Assembly: GCA_009599575.1 (NCBI GenBank)
Contig: VWND01000017.1
Location: 186,001-250,000 of the forward strand
Source: Blumeriella jaapii
Lineage: Eukaryota; Ascomycota; Leotiomycetes; Helotiales; Drepanopezizaceae
Reading direction: 5' to 3'
DNA: 64,000 nucleotides
In this document: positions 1-11,400 of the stretch, one piece after another
Position numbering within the stretch: position 1 is the first letter of the stretch
Layout of the letters: every line of letters starts with the position of its first letter
Program-made: the position numbers and the translations under genes
Notes under the pieces: model-generated
Told to the model about the DNA's origin: nothing
The model's input: the letters and a program-made list of their open reading frames with translations, nothing else
Database searches by the model: none

Positions 1-1318
1 AACGGGTTCGATGCCAGCACGAGCCCAATCGTCGCCGGCCGCGTGCCGTGCTCCGCCGCGTACGCCGAGCCCGTGGCGAGAAACTGCCGGCCCTTCGCGA
101 TCATCGCCTTCTCCTTCTCCGAGAAAGCGTGTTCGTCCTCGGAGAATCCGGGAGGCGGCGACGCGAAGAAGTCGAAGTTCACGTGCACAGCTGGGAGAAG
201 AGGGAGAGGGTCAGACTCAGGTACGGGCTCGCACGCGCGCGCGCGTGTGTTTGGATGGGAACGGCGTACCTTTGCAACTGGAGAAGGCGTCGCCGCCGAG
301 GATCTTGACGACGCGGCTGCCGATGTCTCCGCCCTGCGCCACGTAGCCGGACCCGAAGCCGAGATTCTGCATCAGCCGGTCCATGACGACGGCGACATCG
401 GGCACGGCGAAGTCGCGGCCCAGCGGTGGCGGGCTGGACCAGGCGTAGCCCGGGAGCGAGGGCACGATGACATGGTAGGGCAGCACGGCGGGGTCCGGGT
501 ACTTGGCTCGGAGCAGGTTGAGAATGGGGAGGAACTCGAGAAAGTTTCCCGGCCAGCCGTGGAGGAGGAGCAGCGGGATGGCGCTGGGCGAGGACGAGAA
601 GAGCGCGATGAAGTGGGTTGTGAAGTCCCCGGCTTCGGTCGTGACGGAGGTGGTGAAGTTGGGGAAGGAGTTGATGTATGACTCGGTCTTCCTCCTAGCT
701 GGTTGTGAGCATAGGCGCAGTCGTGTGTGATGGGAGATCAAAAACGGGGTTTGTGTAACTGATGATAGCTGTACGGAAAGACGGTTTATCTATCAACGTG
801 TTCAATCATACCACATACCCGCCTCCATCCACTCACTCCCATCTTCGCGTACATCTCAATCCGTCTTCTTACTCTTAAGAACAACACCAGAAGCTCGCTT
901 AAAACCACACAGCCAGACACACAAACAAACAAACATGTAAGAGCACCTTCCCGTACTTTCCCGGCCTCGATTTTATACATATATATTTGTACATATACAT
1001 ATGTACAGGTATACGTACATGTATATGTACAGGTACAGTATACATAAAAAGAAAAAAGAAAAATACACATCAACAAACAGAAACTCACCAATCAAACTCC
1101 CCCAACCACACCTCCTTCGCGTCCAGCATCCACTGGCGACCAAGGCCCCAGCGGCGATCCGGCCGCGCGCCATTCTCGTACGTCTCTTTCGCGACGCGCG
1201 ACAGCGAGAGGAGTTGTTTGAACGCCGCGATCTCGCGGGCGGGGATGCTGACCGTGAAGGGGCGGGCGCGCGTCGGAGCCGAGGAGGGGGCGGGCGGGGG
1301 CGTGGCGTAGCTGGCCAT
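1..1318 (-). CDS. Epoxide hydrolase (EHN plus alpha/beta-hydrolase fold), 3' end beyond window
   Basis: Predicted exons on the minus strand are 1318-1089, 694-270 and 190-1; the C terminus lies outside the window. Introns are GTGAGT...CTAG (394 bp) and GTACGC...CCAG. The splices give the family junction FDWRKTE in the N-terminal EHN domain, then the oxyanion motif HGWPG (residues about 122-126), the nucleophile motif GGDIGS (Asp about 200) and the family motif TRPATIG in exon 3. Such enzymes hydrolyse epoxides to diols, by family knowledge through an Asp-ester intermediate; the His and acid of the triad would lie outside the window. No signal peptide is evident, so it is probably cytosolic. 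The ATG at 1318 is the first in frame and opens the EHN domain. Oddities: the first intron is long for a fungus and full of TAC/TAT low-complexity sequence. Substrate unknown. Confidence 0.9.
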
Positions 1319-1406
1319 TTTGCGTCGATTGACGGCGTCTGAGGATTGGGATGATGTTCACGATGAGATGGGGGGAATGGACTGGGATTGTGGGAGAGAA
1401 AGGGGG

Positions 1407-1410
<4 letters not shown>

Positions 1411-1443
<33 letters not shown>
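1411..1443. repeat. TG/GT dinucleotide microsatellite
   Basis: About 16 uninterrupted TG units lie roughly 90 bp upstream of the epoxide hydrolase ATG, within its likely promoter or 5' UTR. Length polymorphism between isolates is expected. Confidence 0.95.
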
Positions 1444-1447
<4 letters not shown>

Positions 1448-2871
1448 TTGGAGATGGGGGTTTGTGATCTTGATGTTTACTTAGTTCGAGATGGCGTGTG
1501 GGCAGTCAGTTAAGCTGGCTGGCTGGCTTGCGACATCATGATCGGCTTTTCGGCTAGCTCAGCTTTGGAACAACGTGCCTTTGTTTACATCGCTCGCTGA
1601 TTGATGTGCTGAGTGAGTGAGTGAGTAAGGCGAATATGGAGGTCGGTACGTTTTACCGGTCTTTGTTCAAAAAGGTGATCGACGGCTTGGCTTAAAGATA
1701 CGTACTTGTAAAATGCAATTGCCAGTAGGATGCATGAGGTTCTTATGTAGAGGAACTTACAGATAAACATGCGCATAGATTACACCTTCTGTACATCTTC
1801 GAGTCCACCGGCTTTACACTAGTACCGTCGATACTGTAAACGATCGATAAGGGTCATTCCTAAATCCGAATGCAACTACACGATAAGACGTAATGTAAAT
1901 AGTGACATATTTTATATTACTTGCTGTTGTTCAAGGCGTTATCTAACAATCTAAGATGAAAACCCCCAAAGAATGATTTGCGTATTGGGTAGACGGGAGA
2001 TATTGCACAGCACACGGCAGCAAGTACAACCGAACGATCATCCGAACAGGTTGCCTCGGAGCTTAATTCAAGCAATTCTAGGTCCTCAAAGTTTTCAGTC
2101 TTAGCAGCTTAAACCCGTTGAGGTTGTGAGTCAGATAAAAGGGAAAGAGAAAGGAAGTGAAGCAACTGGAGGATGTCGCTTTCGTTCCGTTGCGTGCTGT
2201 ACTATGACTTTTGTCGCAGCCGGGCACGAGGGCTACATGGTGAAAGGGGAATATGATTTTATCTGGTTTTAATGCTAGCCTACTTCAGCTAAAAGATGTG
2301 ACCCAAGGCTATTAAAAGCATTTGCATGTTTTGAACAAGCGTTCAGTGCTTGACATAGCGCAAAAGATCACATTTGTGTGATGGTATTGCGCAATACCAC
2401 ACCTACGCTATGTAACCTGCCTTGCTAGGATCAAACATCGTGTTTATTACTTCTTAATCTTTGGGATTGAAACCATCTACGGTGTCTGAGATACCTCCTT
2501 GTGTATCTACCTCCTGGCTGAACACCCAGCTGCAGTAGTATAATTTCCACGTCTTAGCATCCGCGGAAGTAGTGTACTTGCTTGGCAGGCTCAGTACGTA
2601 TTAATTGTTGACTTCGATGTAAGAAGTGCCCGAAGCGCTGGAAGTGCAATTGTCATCAACGTTACCAAGGATGAGAATGGGGTATTGTGAGTCTGAAAAG
2701 CAACGGCTTGATACAGTGCTTCAAGGAAACGAACAGGGAGAAGGAAAAGCCAAAAGAAATGCCTACCCACCTTAGCCGAATCCCGAAAGGATCAGCTTCA
2801 CGGATTCAGCTCTCATGGACATTAAAACCCAAACCCAGTTTGTTCAAGTGAGATTGGCTTCTCGTTTGAAT
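1444..2871. other. Intergenic, with one coding-like relic
   Basis: No convincing complete gene. On the minus strand, about 2695-2454 reads as protein-like sequence with a single in-frame stop and ends in SDTVDGFNPKD then a stop. It looks like the 3' end of a decayed or mis-spliced gene, but I do not recognise it. The remainder shows no structure I can support. Confidence 0.4.
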
Positions 2872-5800
2872 CTACGTCAAAGCCCCCTCGAGCGGCAGAT
2901 TCCTCGAGCTGGACCCCACAAACACCTTCTTCGGGAACGGGCTCACGACCCAATTCTGGCTCGCCGGGTCCCAGTTCGAGATATCCCGCCTCGTGATCTC
3001 CACCTTGAACGTCTGGCTCTCGCCCACGCCCAGACTCAGCTCGTCGAACGCCCTCAGCACCACAGGAGGGTCTGAGGGTCCACCGAGGGAGATGTACTGC
3101 GAGCGTGTGAACGGGGAGCATCACGGAGAAGATGAAGGGGGGAAGTAAGCGAAGGGAAGGAAGACGTACCAGCTGCGGGATCTCGGTCCCTTTCACGTCG
3201 CCGGTGTTGGTCACCGTCGCCGTCACGGTGTAGACCGTGTCGAACAGCTGCGCGTTGCCGCCGGGCGCGCCGCCGGCGGGGAGTTTAGGCTGAGGCGTGC
3301 CCTCCCTGCTGCCCTGGGGCCATTCGCTGTCGTCGCCGCCCGTGGGCACCGGCGCGTCCAGATAGGTGTAGATGTATCCCGGAACTCGGTGGAAACCGGC
3401 AGGAAATGTGTAGCTCGCATTGTAGTTGATGGTGCCGAAGGTTGGGGCGGCTTCGGTCATGCCGGTGGTGGCTAGGTACGGTCCTACATCTTCCTTCTTG
3501 ATGAGCAGGTTGGAGTAGGAGAAAGTGGTGTACGACAGCCCGAAGCCGAACTCGTACGAGGGCTCGATGCTGTTCTTGTCGAAGTGGCGGTAGTCGACGA
3601 AAACGCCCTCTTGGAAGTCTATCTGAGGCGCTTCGGTGGTGGGCGTGGTCGGATTATAGATCACATCCACGCCGTAATCCTCACGCTTCTTGGCCCAGGT
3701 GAAAACACTTTTGGCGCTCGGGTTACACTTCCCGTACAGGATGTCGGTGATGGCGTTTCCGGATTCCTGGCCGGGAAGACCAGCCCAAAGCAGGGCGGTG
3801 ATATTGGGATGGTTCTTGAACTTCTCCACGATGACAGCGCCAACTGTATGCAGCACGACAATGGTGTTGGGGTGAAGGGACGCGACGTGCTCGATCAAAG
3901 CGTCGCCGTTGCCCCAGAGCGTGAGGTTATTCCGATCGCCAAAGTTGTCGTCGACCGCAAGATACCTCTCGCCTGAGTTGGCGTTGGCAAAGACGATGAC
4001 GGCGTCCGTGGCGGTGATGGCCTCCGTCACGGCGGCGAAGTTGTAGTTGTCGCTGATATTGGCATACGTGGTGCCGTCGGCGGCAGCTTGTGCTGTGAGT
4101 GCTGTGTTGGGAGCAATAAGGTAGGGGAAGTTGGCCGTGCCAGAACCCCAACCCATAGCAAGCGTACCTACGTTACAGGCTCGATCAAAGCAGGCATTCG
4201 GTCCCTCGGGATTATCATGAGCGTCTTCGCCGATGACTGCTATGCTCTTCGGTTTGTTCAGCGGGAGCGCTTTGTTGACGTTCTTAAGCAAGACCGTTGA
4301 GGCGCTTCCGATTTCCCGAATAAGCTTCGCGTGGTCGGCTTGCACGTCGACGTGCCAGTTGATCTGCTGGAAGCCCTCGCCGGCCATGCCGTAGAGATTT
4401 CCATACGTCTCCGAAGACCAGGAATAAAAATTCGTGGGGATGCTGGTACGGTCGCGGCCGACTTGGTAGTAGGCCGACATGATTCTGGTGACCATATCAT
4501 CGAGACGCCATTGAGGGATGGTCCCGTTGAGCACAGCCGCCGTGAGATTGTTGCCCCAGTACGAGTCTCCTGATGCAAGCGATACATCTCCGGCCATGTT
4601 CATGTCGAGACCGGCGAGAACTGGTGCTACGCCCGAGTGCTGTCCCCACCAGTCGCTGACGACTGGAGACCGTTAGAAGAGAATGAAAGATCTAGCATCG
4701 GCTGAGATGGCGCTCACCGAAGCCCTGGAAGTCCAGCTCGTTTTTCAGCAAGTAGTTGAGGGTCCAGCTATTCTGCGAACCGTAGCTGTTGTTGATCTGC
4801 ACATGGAATCAGCCGTCTGTCGGCCGATGCTGGGGGCGGAGAGTGAAGCTTACCTGGTTGTACGAGCTCATCACACACCCTACACCGGCTCTCACGGCGT
4901 CTGCGAATGGCCTGTACCCCATCAGCATATCTGCCGTGCGCATTCAGTGGCGTCTCGACTTACAGCAGATAGAATTCATGCATGAGCGCGTCGTCAACAT
5001 TAGACGAATAAGCGAAATCCCACATCGCGTCCGGCTCTCGGTTGCGCTCCTGCTCGTTCAAGATGTAGTGCTTTGCGCAAGCGATCACCCCCGACTCTTG
5101 GATGCCGCGAATCATTTCGGCCATGCTGACACCCGTCAGATGCGGATCAGGACCGGCGGCTGCTCGCGATGTGAGCCACTTCTGTGCTCTCAATCCATCT
5201 CCGTGGCTGCTTGATCAACGATTTATGGGGAGAAGCTCACCTTCCCAGTTCCGGCCGCCCGCCATGTTTCGCCCGATACCTCCCCCAACTGGTCCCAGCT
5301 GAACGTCAATCCCTTTATCACGAAACTCGGCGCCCATGGCCTTGCCTTTGGCTCTGATCAACCGACGCGACCAGGTCGCGGCAGAGTTCATGCCAGATGG
5401 GAACGCGGACGCGAGATCGGCTGTCACCAATGTCAGTATATGACATCTGACCTTCGCTTCCAGCCTCTCGCGCGAGCCGGTCGCGCAGTCACTTACCATA
5501 CCGGACCCCCAGCGCCGAGTCCTGCAGACAAAGACCCGTGAAGTTCAACCTGGGAATGGTTCCGGTGTTCCCTATACACGGCCCTCCCTGGAACCCCACG
5601 CCCGTCGTCAGGTTGATCTTCTCCAGCAGCGTCAGCTGGGAGACGAACGCCTGGGCTTTGGCATAGGCGTCTTCCCAGCCGTGGCCACCGCTCATCCACG
5701 GAGACGGATAACTCGGTGGTGAGTGATACTCCCCATTGTGTGCAGCAACAAGATGGGCCAGTCCAGCGAAGACCACGAGCGAGGATGAGAGGAACAGCAT
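2872..5800 (-). CDS. Secreted GH3 beta-glucosidase
   Basis: Seven minus-strand exons: 5800-5497, 5420-5241, 5159-4964, 4911-4854, 4796-4718, 4662-3170 and 3096-2872. All introns are GT-AG and phases are consistent, giving 844 aa, normal for fungal GH3 cellobiases. The enzyme releases glucose from cellobiose and other beta-glucosides, typically extracellularly. Residues 1-20 form a signal peptide ending near LVAA. The GH3 N-domain follows (GVRY, KHYILNEQE), with the nucleophile motif VVSDW at Asp 276. The C-domain contains the family motif FGFGLSYT, and a fibronectin-III-like domain (LYISLGGP, VVLRAFDEL) ends the protein. The ATG at 5800 directly precedes the hydrophobic core. The usual Trp after HELYL is Leu here (EFYLLPFADAV). 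No linked cellulase gene is seen. Confidence 0.95.
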
Positions 5801-7708
5801 GTTCACACCTGTTCGCCAGGACGCTGGTGATAACCAGAGACCAGAGCGGAAAGAAAGACGCGAGTTATGTGCTCAGAGCTCAGACTGAAGCTAAGAAACG
5901 CCAGAAAAAAAAAACCGATACTTAGCCTTGCTCCTGTCAAGATATGCTTTGAGCGCGACTTGACTTTCTGTTCCTAGTACTATAATAACAGTACTTCTAC
6001 TATGTACTTAAAATTTCAAAACTCACCCGCTGCCCCTCATCTGATATTACTGCCCGGGGTAATACGAGGAGTATCATAGCTTCCCACGTCGATCGTCGGA
6101 CTGAAGCATCGCCGCCGAGGCCTGAAGCTGCCCATCGCTGTAACTTGGCTCGCCCGTCCCCAGATCTCGCTGCTGCAGCCGCTTCCCCTCGTCGGGAGAT
6201 GCCGTCGTGCCCTTGGCCAAGTCGGCATGAAGTGGAAGTTCTGTCGACTGATTGATTTTCTCTCGGGCCACATTAAATGCCCGATACCCTCAAGGGTTCA
6301 GTAGTCTGAAAGCCAAGTAAATTAACGCAGCCAAAGCTTCATGATCCTTTCAGGGTTGTTGTTGCATTGCTTGACATAACCGATCAACGCAGGCAAGATT
6401 TCCGCTGATGAATTTGAATCTCATTTTATTTACTTCGCTTATCCTCCCCGCCTAAGTGTATGCTGCGATAACAACTTTTTTTTAAACACACTTCACCTCC
6501 ATGATGCCCGACTTTTATTGTCAGCTAACTCTCTGCATGATTGCAGAAATAAAAAGCGTTCCCATCGCGCTTGTAGTTGTCAGAAAACATCTGAAATTGT
6601 TTGTCATACCCCTTGATCCGCATGTGGAAGATTCACTATATATAGAATTAGCTTTAAGGTACAGCAGAAGAAAGAGTCGGAAAGCAGCCAAGCCCCCTGC
6701 GCTGAAACGGTAGCTCTAAACTTTCATAAATGCTGTACTACAGTACGTGCCTGCTCGAAGCATTCAATATGGGCGGCTGCGGGTCTTGAAAATTGCTTCT
6801 ACTAAATCAGTTCAGTTAAGTGATCCTATGTAGGTAACCACTTGTTGAAAAAGAAGAAAAAACTCCGTGTGTGTTAAGAAATCAATCATATTAAACACGA
6901 AGTTTATAAGCAATTTGATAGAGCCGTCAACTTACAACTCAAACAGCTTGGTTGTTGTTGCGCTATACTTACATTCCTTTATTTCCTTTCATTTCGTTTG
7001 TTCCAGATTCATTCTTCCTGTACGCTTTCAGTAGTTAGATGTTCCTGGAGCTCGGAAAGGCTCGTAGTCACGTGATAACGAGCCTCCTCGGAGACTAGTT
7101 TTTCCGAGCGATTGACTAAGCGAGCACGAACCTTCCGTCTTCTACGGAGAGCTCGCCAGTCAGACTTAGAACAATACAAGTAACATCTTACTGCATACAA
7201 TTCATCCGTTCCAGCCTCCGGTGAGGGTTCCTACCGACTATTCAGCTATGCACGACAGTTGTTCTATTTGATTGCGGTTATTTTGCGTAGTGTTAATCGA
7301 ATCACAATTGCACGCTCGTAACCTGTATAATCCTTACCACTCGCAATCAATTGATTGATCAGCAATCCATAAAGCCCATATCAATCCAAAAAATTCTGAC
7401 AATTTAAATTATTATCGAGTTGTAATTGCTGTTGACTCAATACTGCGATTGGTTCGGTGTTTTCTGTTCGCGTATCTATGTCACCTGATCAAGGCCTGTT
7501 GATCTTCCGCCTCGCCTGCACCCCTCGACCCTTCTCCTCATCCATCCATCCTCCTCCAGATCTCCGGAATTCCGCGCCGAATCAGTTCTTGATAATCGGA
7601 ACCTCAGTAGGAAGAGGCAGCACGCAGGGACCGCAGGTTAACAAAACAACATCACAAGTCGAAAACGAGTTTGGCCCACACTATTTTTTGGAGCACCCGT
7701 TAGTTCTG
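5801..7708. other. Intergenic between beta-glucosidase and cysteine-rich gene
   Basis: About 1.9 kb that should include the beta-glucosidase promoter (5.8-6.0 kb). A minus-strand open stretch at about 6295-6074 (GYRAFNVAREK ... LQASAAMLQSDD, then stop) looks like the 3' exon of a small gene, but I find no convincing first exon, so it is probably a relic. A perfect interrupted palindrome lies at 7058-7085. Nothing else supported. Confidence 0.4.
7058..7085. promoter_or_regulatory. 28-bp interrupted palindrome with a CACGTG core
   Basis: Arms AGGCTCGT and ACGAGCCT are perfect inverse complements around a central TCACGTGA with 2-bp spacers. CACGTG is the recognition core of bHLH factors in fungi. 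It could be a regulatory site or the remnant of an inverted-repeat element; no flanking gene start is close enough to decide. Confidence 0.35.
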
Positions 7709-8053
7709 CTAGTTCATGTCGATGTAGGTGTTATGGGAACCAAGGCAACGTACGACAGTGTAGCAATCTCGATCGATCTGGCATGACTTCGGGCCAGGCG
7801 TGCAGACGTCGCAGAGGCCGTTGGTAGTACAGTGAGGCACAGGGTTGAATATATCGCACTTTGGAAATCTCGTTAGCATGACTATTTCGCATGGTTTTTG
7901 ATTTGGTATAGGTAGACAACGTACGAGACCGAGGCAGTTTTCATCGAAAAGGCAAGCGTTGTTGCCGTAAGTTTGAGGGAGAGGCAACGTCTGGGGAGCA
8001 GCGACCCCGACAGAGGTGATGGCAGCAAGAACGAAGACGATGGAGAATTGCAT
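7709..8053 (-). CDS. Small secreted cysteine-rich protein, effector-like
   Basis: Single-exon 114-aa protein starting at the ATG at 8053. Residues 1-19 are a clear signal peptide (hydrophobic core, VAA near the cut). The mature part is about 95 aa with 11 cysteines. Two cysteine-bearing stretches resemble each other: one near the N terminus (C, five residues, C, then VRCL) and one near the C terminus (C, five residues, C, then VVRCLG), suggesting an internal duplication. I recognise no family. Small size, secretion signal and cysteine density match candidate effectors or other apoplastic proteins of plant-associated fungi, but function is unknown. The upstream gap is AT-rich with no other gene close by. 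Confidence 0.7.
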   Translation of the reverse strand: MQFSIVFVLAAITSVGVAAPQTLPLPQTYGNNACLFDENCLGLVRCLPIPNQKPCEIVMLTRFPKCDIFNPVPHCTTNGLCDVCTPGPKSCQIDRDCYTVVRCLGSHNTYIDMN

Positions 8054-8964
8054 GGTGAGGGAAGTCGTGGAGTTGTGTTGTGAATTAGAAGAGAAGATTG
8101 GATGTGCTTGTGGTCAGCGAGAAAAACGATGGGATTGCTGCGTTTTTATATTATTTGCGTCTTAACCATGAGTACAATACGTCCGATGTTGACTTCTGGA
8201 AGTACGGAAATAAACAAACCTTTTTCTTTTGGATACTGTACTATCCTTGCTATTGCATATACGGATTACAGGTGTTCCACGTTTGGAGCATGAAAGTATA
8301 AATTTAAAATTATTCTGTTTTGTCAAAAGGTAGAAAGTTGCTGTGTTGGATGACCGCTCTTTTACAACCGGGTTAAAATGTTCCAGATCATGTTATGCTT
8401 TTCTATTTGCGAGTACTATGGTACTAGTGCATGCTTGGAAAATTCTTAATACTACTGTTGGTCTGAGAGCTACAATGTGTACTATCTTCCTTCTTGATTA
8501 ATATCAAATCCCACTTAACATCCAACAAAGTGACCGAGGATCTCCAGCCAATATACTAGCGCAATGCCCTTTAGAAACAAGCACGTTTCCAATCTTGTGA
8601 TATTCAGGTTGAATAACACTGCGTGTTTGAATAATGCAATCTTCTAGCGTGTTAATAAACGCACCCACGCAACTACAATGGTGCTTGTCCTTGTTTACCC
8701 GCGATTGACAGCCCACATTTGTGGGCGGTGCCGTATGCATAATCCCTGGGTCCCACCCTCAGAGCTTTACGCTCATACTTTTTACTGACGGACCATCGCA
8801 AAAGGCGGCGAAGAGCGTAGTCGACAGCAGCAGTGGCTGTACCAACACGAATTGCTTTCGGGGTCGTCCTTTGTATTGAAATCCTTAGCTTAGCACGTCT
8901 CCGTACCCCCTGGGAGGTCCTAGGAAGGCAGCCTATCGGCTGCACTCCGCTAGACGTAAATCAA

Positions 8965-9040
<76 letters not shown>

Positions 9041-11052
9041 GCTACTACTACTACTACTACTACTGTACTTATGCGAAATCTTGTTAGTTTGACATTCGTG
9101 CGTTACTTTATCACATGCGGGGGACTTACAAGGGCATATTCTAATAATAGAAAGCAGCATTTCCAAATTTCCCATAGAGCAAGGATCTACGCACAGATGT
9201 CGAACTAACATCTAGAGCTCCGTTTCAACCGCGGACAACTTGCAAGCCTTGAAAGCTACTATCTCTCCCCTTCCGTAACAAACGTCAAACCGGGGGCGTA
9301 GAAAAGCCTCTCGCTGTGGGATATACTTCTAGCTAATGGTTTCAGCCAATCAAAAAATCCGAGATCCTCGAGGTTTTCTATCATATACCGGTAGAAAAGA
9401 ACGTTCTTATGAAATGGTGTCTCGGATTCATCTATTCAAATGTTTATGACAGTAGTAGAGAAAACGTCAAGCTGTGATTAATCCTCGAAGAGGATCTATT
9501 CACGTACTCGCAGATACACTTATTTTCCCTTACTTCTAACTCACTTCGCTGCGCCTCTAATCGTTCCTTTTCTACATGTTCAAGCGGTGAGCCCGAGAAA
9601 AGCGACGGTGAGCTGATTGATTTCTACACCACCGCTTTGGTGTTTTCTAGGGGGAGGGAGAGCATTCATCAAATATTTACTCGATTGGCAATGCAATTTT
9701 TTTTTTTTTCGGAAATAGTGTAATTATTCAGCGAAGCGTACATCATGTACTTAGTTCTACGTTAAATGTTAACATAAACGGATCCGATTTTTTAACACTA
9801 GATTTGAAACAACCTTCCCCCAAATGATCGAGGTGTCACGCGAAACTGAGTAGCCTTTTTAGCACGACGAAGGGTCTCAAGAATACAACTTAGAATCAAA
9901 ACCCACTGTACTATTTACTCTTAGAAGGACGAGCTCTGTGTACAAAAGAAACTGTACTATTTCCTTCTTTGAATGAAAGTAGATCCCCGTGATCGGTAAA
10001 AACCATCGGGTTGCGGATTTGAATATTACAAAGTGGAAAACGTGTTTACTTCTGGAGGATACTACGCTATTTTATTGGCTGAAGACCCCATACCACTCCC
10101 CTTGTTATGGCATGGTTTTTACCTTCATTCAGGGAGGGAGGATAATACAGACCTTGTTGTAACGACCCAGCCTTTTCGGCTGTTCGGCTGTTCGGCATTC
10201 CGTTACAGTTCTGGCTTAGCCCAGGGGCAGTGTATGTAGTTCTCCCTGAGCTTCATTTCTTTCAGCTCTTTCTCCGTATCTTAAGGGAAAGACATAAGGC
10301 TCGTCACACTTGTGCAGCCAAGATAAAATTCCTAAGTTTGGTGCTGTTTGATTTGACCGCTTTTTACACGCGTATGATGTTTTTAAAATCCATCAGAATG
10401 CATCGATTCGAAATATCTTTTAACAGTAAGCACGGATTGTCGAATCATCTTTTCAACGTTGATCTGCTCTTCGAATTTATTTGAAACATGTTTACAGTTT
10501 CTTTTTCCAACGATTCGTAAACGCGATTTTCATGGCCAAAAAGCGGTGTACAACATTTTAGGCTCGAGTGTTTACTTTCATAAGCGGCCAGAATAATATC
10601 ATTAAACTCAGTAGCTTTACCTTGGCTAAAATTTGTAAGTTTTAGTAAGTTTATTCTGGCCGTGTCAAGTTTATCTTGGCTATCTTGGCTGCTGGGGTGC
10701 AGACATTTCTTGCACCATACAGTACTATTCGTGTCATTGGTTTTGTCTAGCCGTTTTTAACGCTCGGAAAGACGGACAAATTATCAAGCAGCAATACATT
10801 GTTATTCTACTCGATATGGCATTCGTAAGCTCAGCCATAAAAGAAGGGTAGCATCTAATAAGAAAAAGCAGCATTGCACTGTCTTGCAAAAGCTGCTGGA
10901 AATGCGCAACGACGTTTTGTTGCTCGCGGCTTCCGTGAAAATCTCGCAACGCTCAAGTTCACCTCTCCTCTGCGTCCAAAATCTGCTGATATGTTAGCTA
11001 CTGACCGCAAGCTAGACGTCGAAATGCTTCCGCTACCTTAGGATGAAGTGTG
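8054..11052. other. Gene-poor intergenic region
   Basis: About 3 kb with only short unsupported frames. It contains a TAC microsatellite (8965-9063) and a 50-bp sequence at 10158-10207 with inverted TGTAACG/CGTTACA ends. Base composition is moderate, without the heavy RIP seen further right. No RNA gene recognised. Confidence 0.4.
8965..9063. repeat. TAC trinucleotide microsatellite, possible retroelement tail
   Basis: Roughly 33 TAC units with a single GCT interruption. It directly follows a short non-repetitive stretch (8870-8964). Non-LTR retrotransposons and SINEs often end in such tandem tails, so this could be the 3' end of an insertion, but I see no reverse transcriptase, A/B boxes or target duplication to prove it. 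Confidence 0.8.
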
Positions 11053-11400
11053 CTAGTGATTTGATATGAACTGGGTGGGAGTAGAGCTTGATTCCAGAGA
11101 AAATCGTACCTTCCGTCTTCTCAGATCTGGGAAAGATCGATTTTTTATGGTTTGTGTGTTCAGCTTCTGGCTCTGTTGCATCTTGGTTTGCTCAGTCTGT
11201 TGCCCATGTTGTCCCATAACCGCAACCATTGTAGCTTGCTTCTCGCTATCTCTCTTCGTATGGTCTCTTGTCTCTGCAGCTACTTTCCCCGTGGGCGTCG
11301 TCTTTGTATGCGCCTCTCCGTAGTGTGCGAACACTTCGCCGACGTCCGAATAGGTCGTGCCGCAGCAGGTAAGATGCTCTTTGGAGATGTATTGCGGCAT
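11053..11400 (-). CDS. Hypothetical 115-aa protein with a Cys/His-rich N terminus
   Basis: Single open frame from the ATG at 11400. The N-terminal third contains CC followed 14 residues later by H and then HxxxxH-like spacing (HLTCCGTTYSD, AHYGEAH), reminiscent of a degenerate C2H2 zinc finger. The rest is Gln/Lys/Ser-rich and basic at the C terminus. An AT-rich TTAAATA lies about 75 bp upstream of the ATG. I do not recognise the family. The opposite strand also has open frames, so this could be spurious. Confidence 0.4.
   Translation of the reverse strand: MPQYISKEHLTCCGTTYSDVGEVFAHYGEAHTKTTPTGKVAAETRDHTKRDSEKQATMVAVMGQHGQQTEQTKMQQSQKLNTQTIKNRSFPDLRRRKVRFSLESSSTPTQFISNH

Noticed and set aside
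1..741. Long plus-strand frames over the epoxide hydrolase exons.
   Set aside because: Antisense shadows caused by high GC; the minus-strand frames carry the conserved enzyme motifs.
10158..10207. 50-bp sequence with TGTAACG...CGTTACA ends as a miniature solo LTR.
   Set aside because: The flanks (CTTGT and GTTCT) do not form a target duplication and no partner copy is visible; left as a curiosity.
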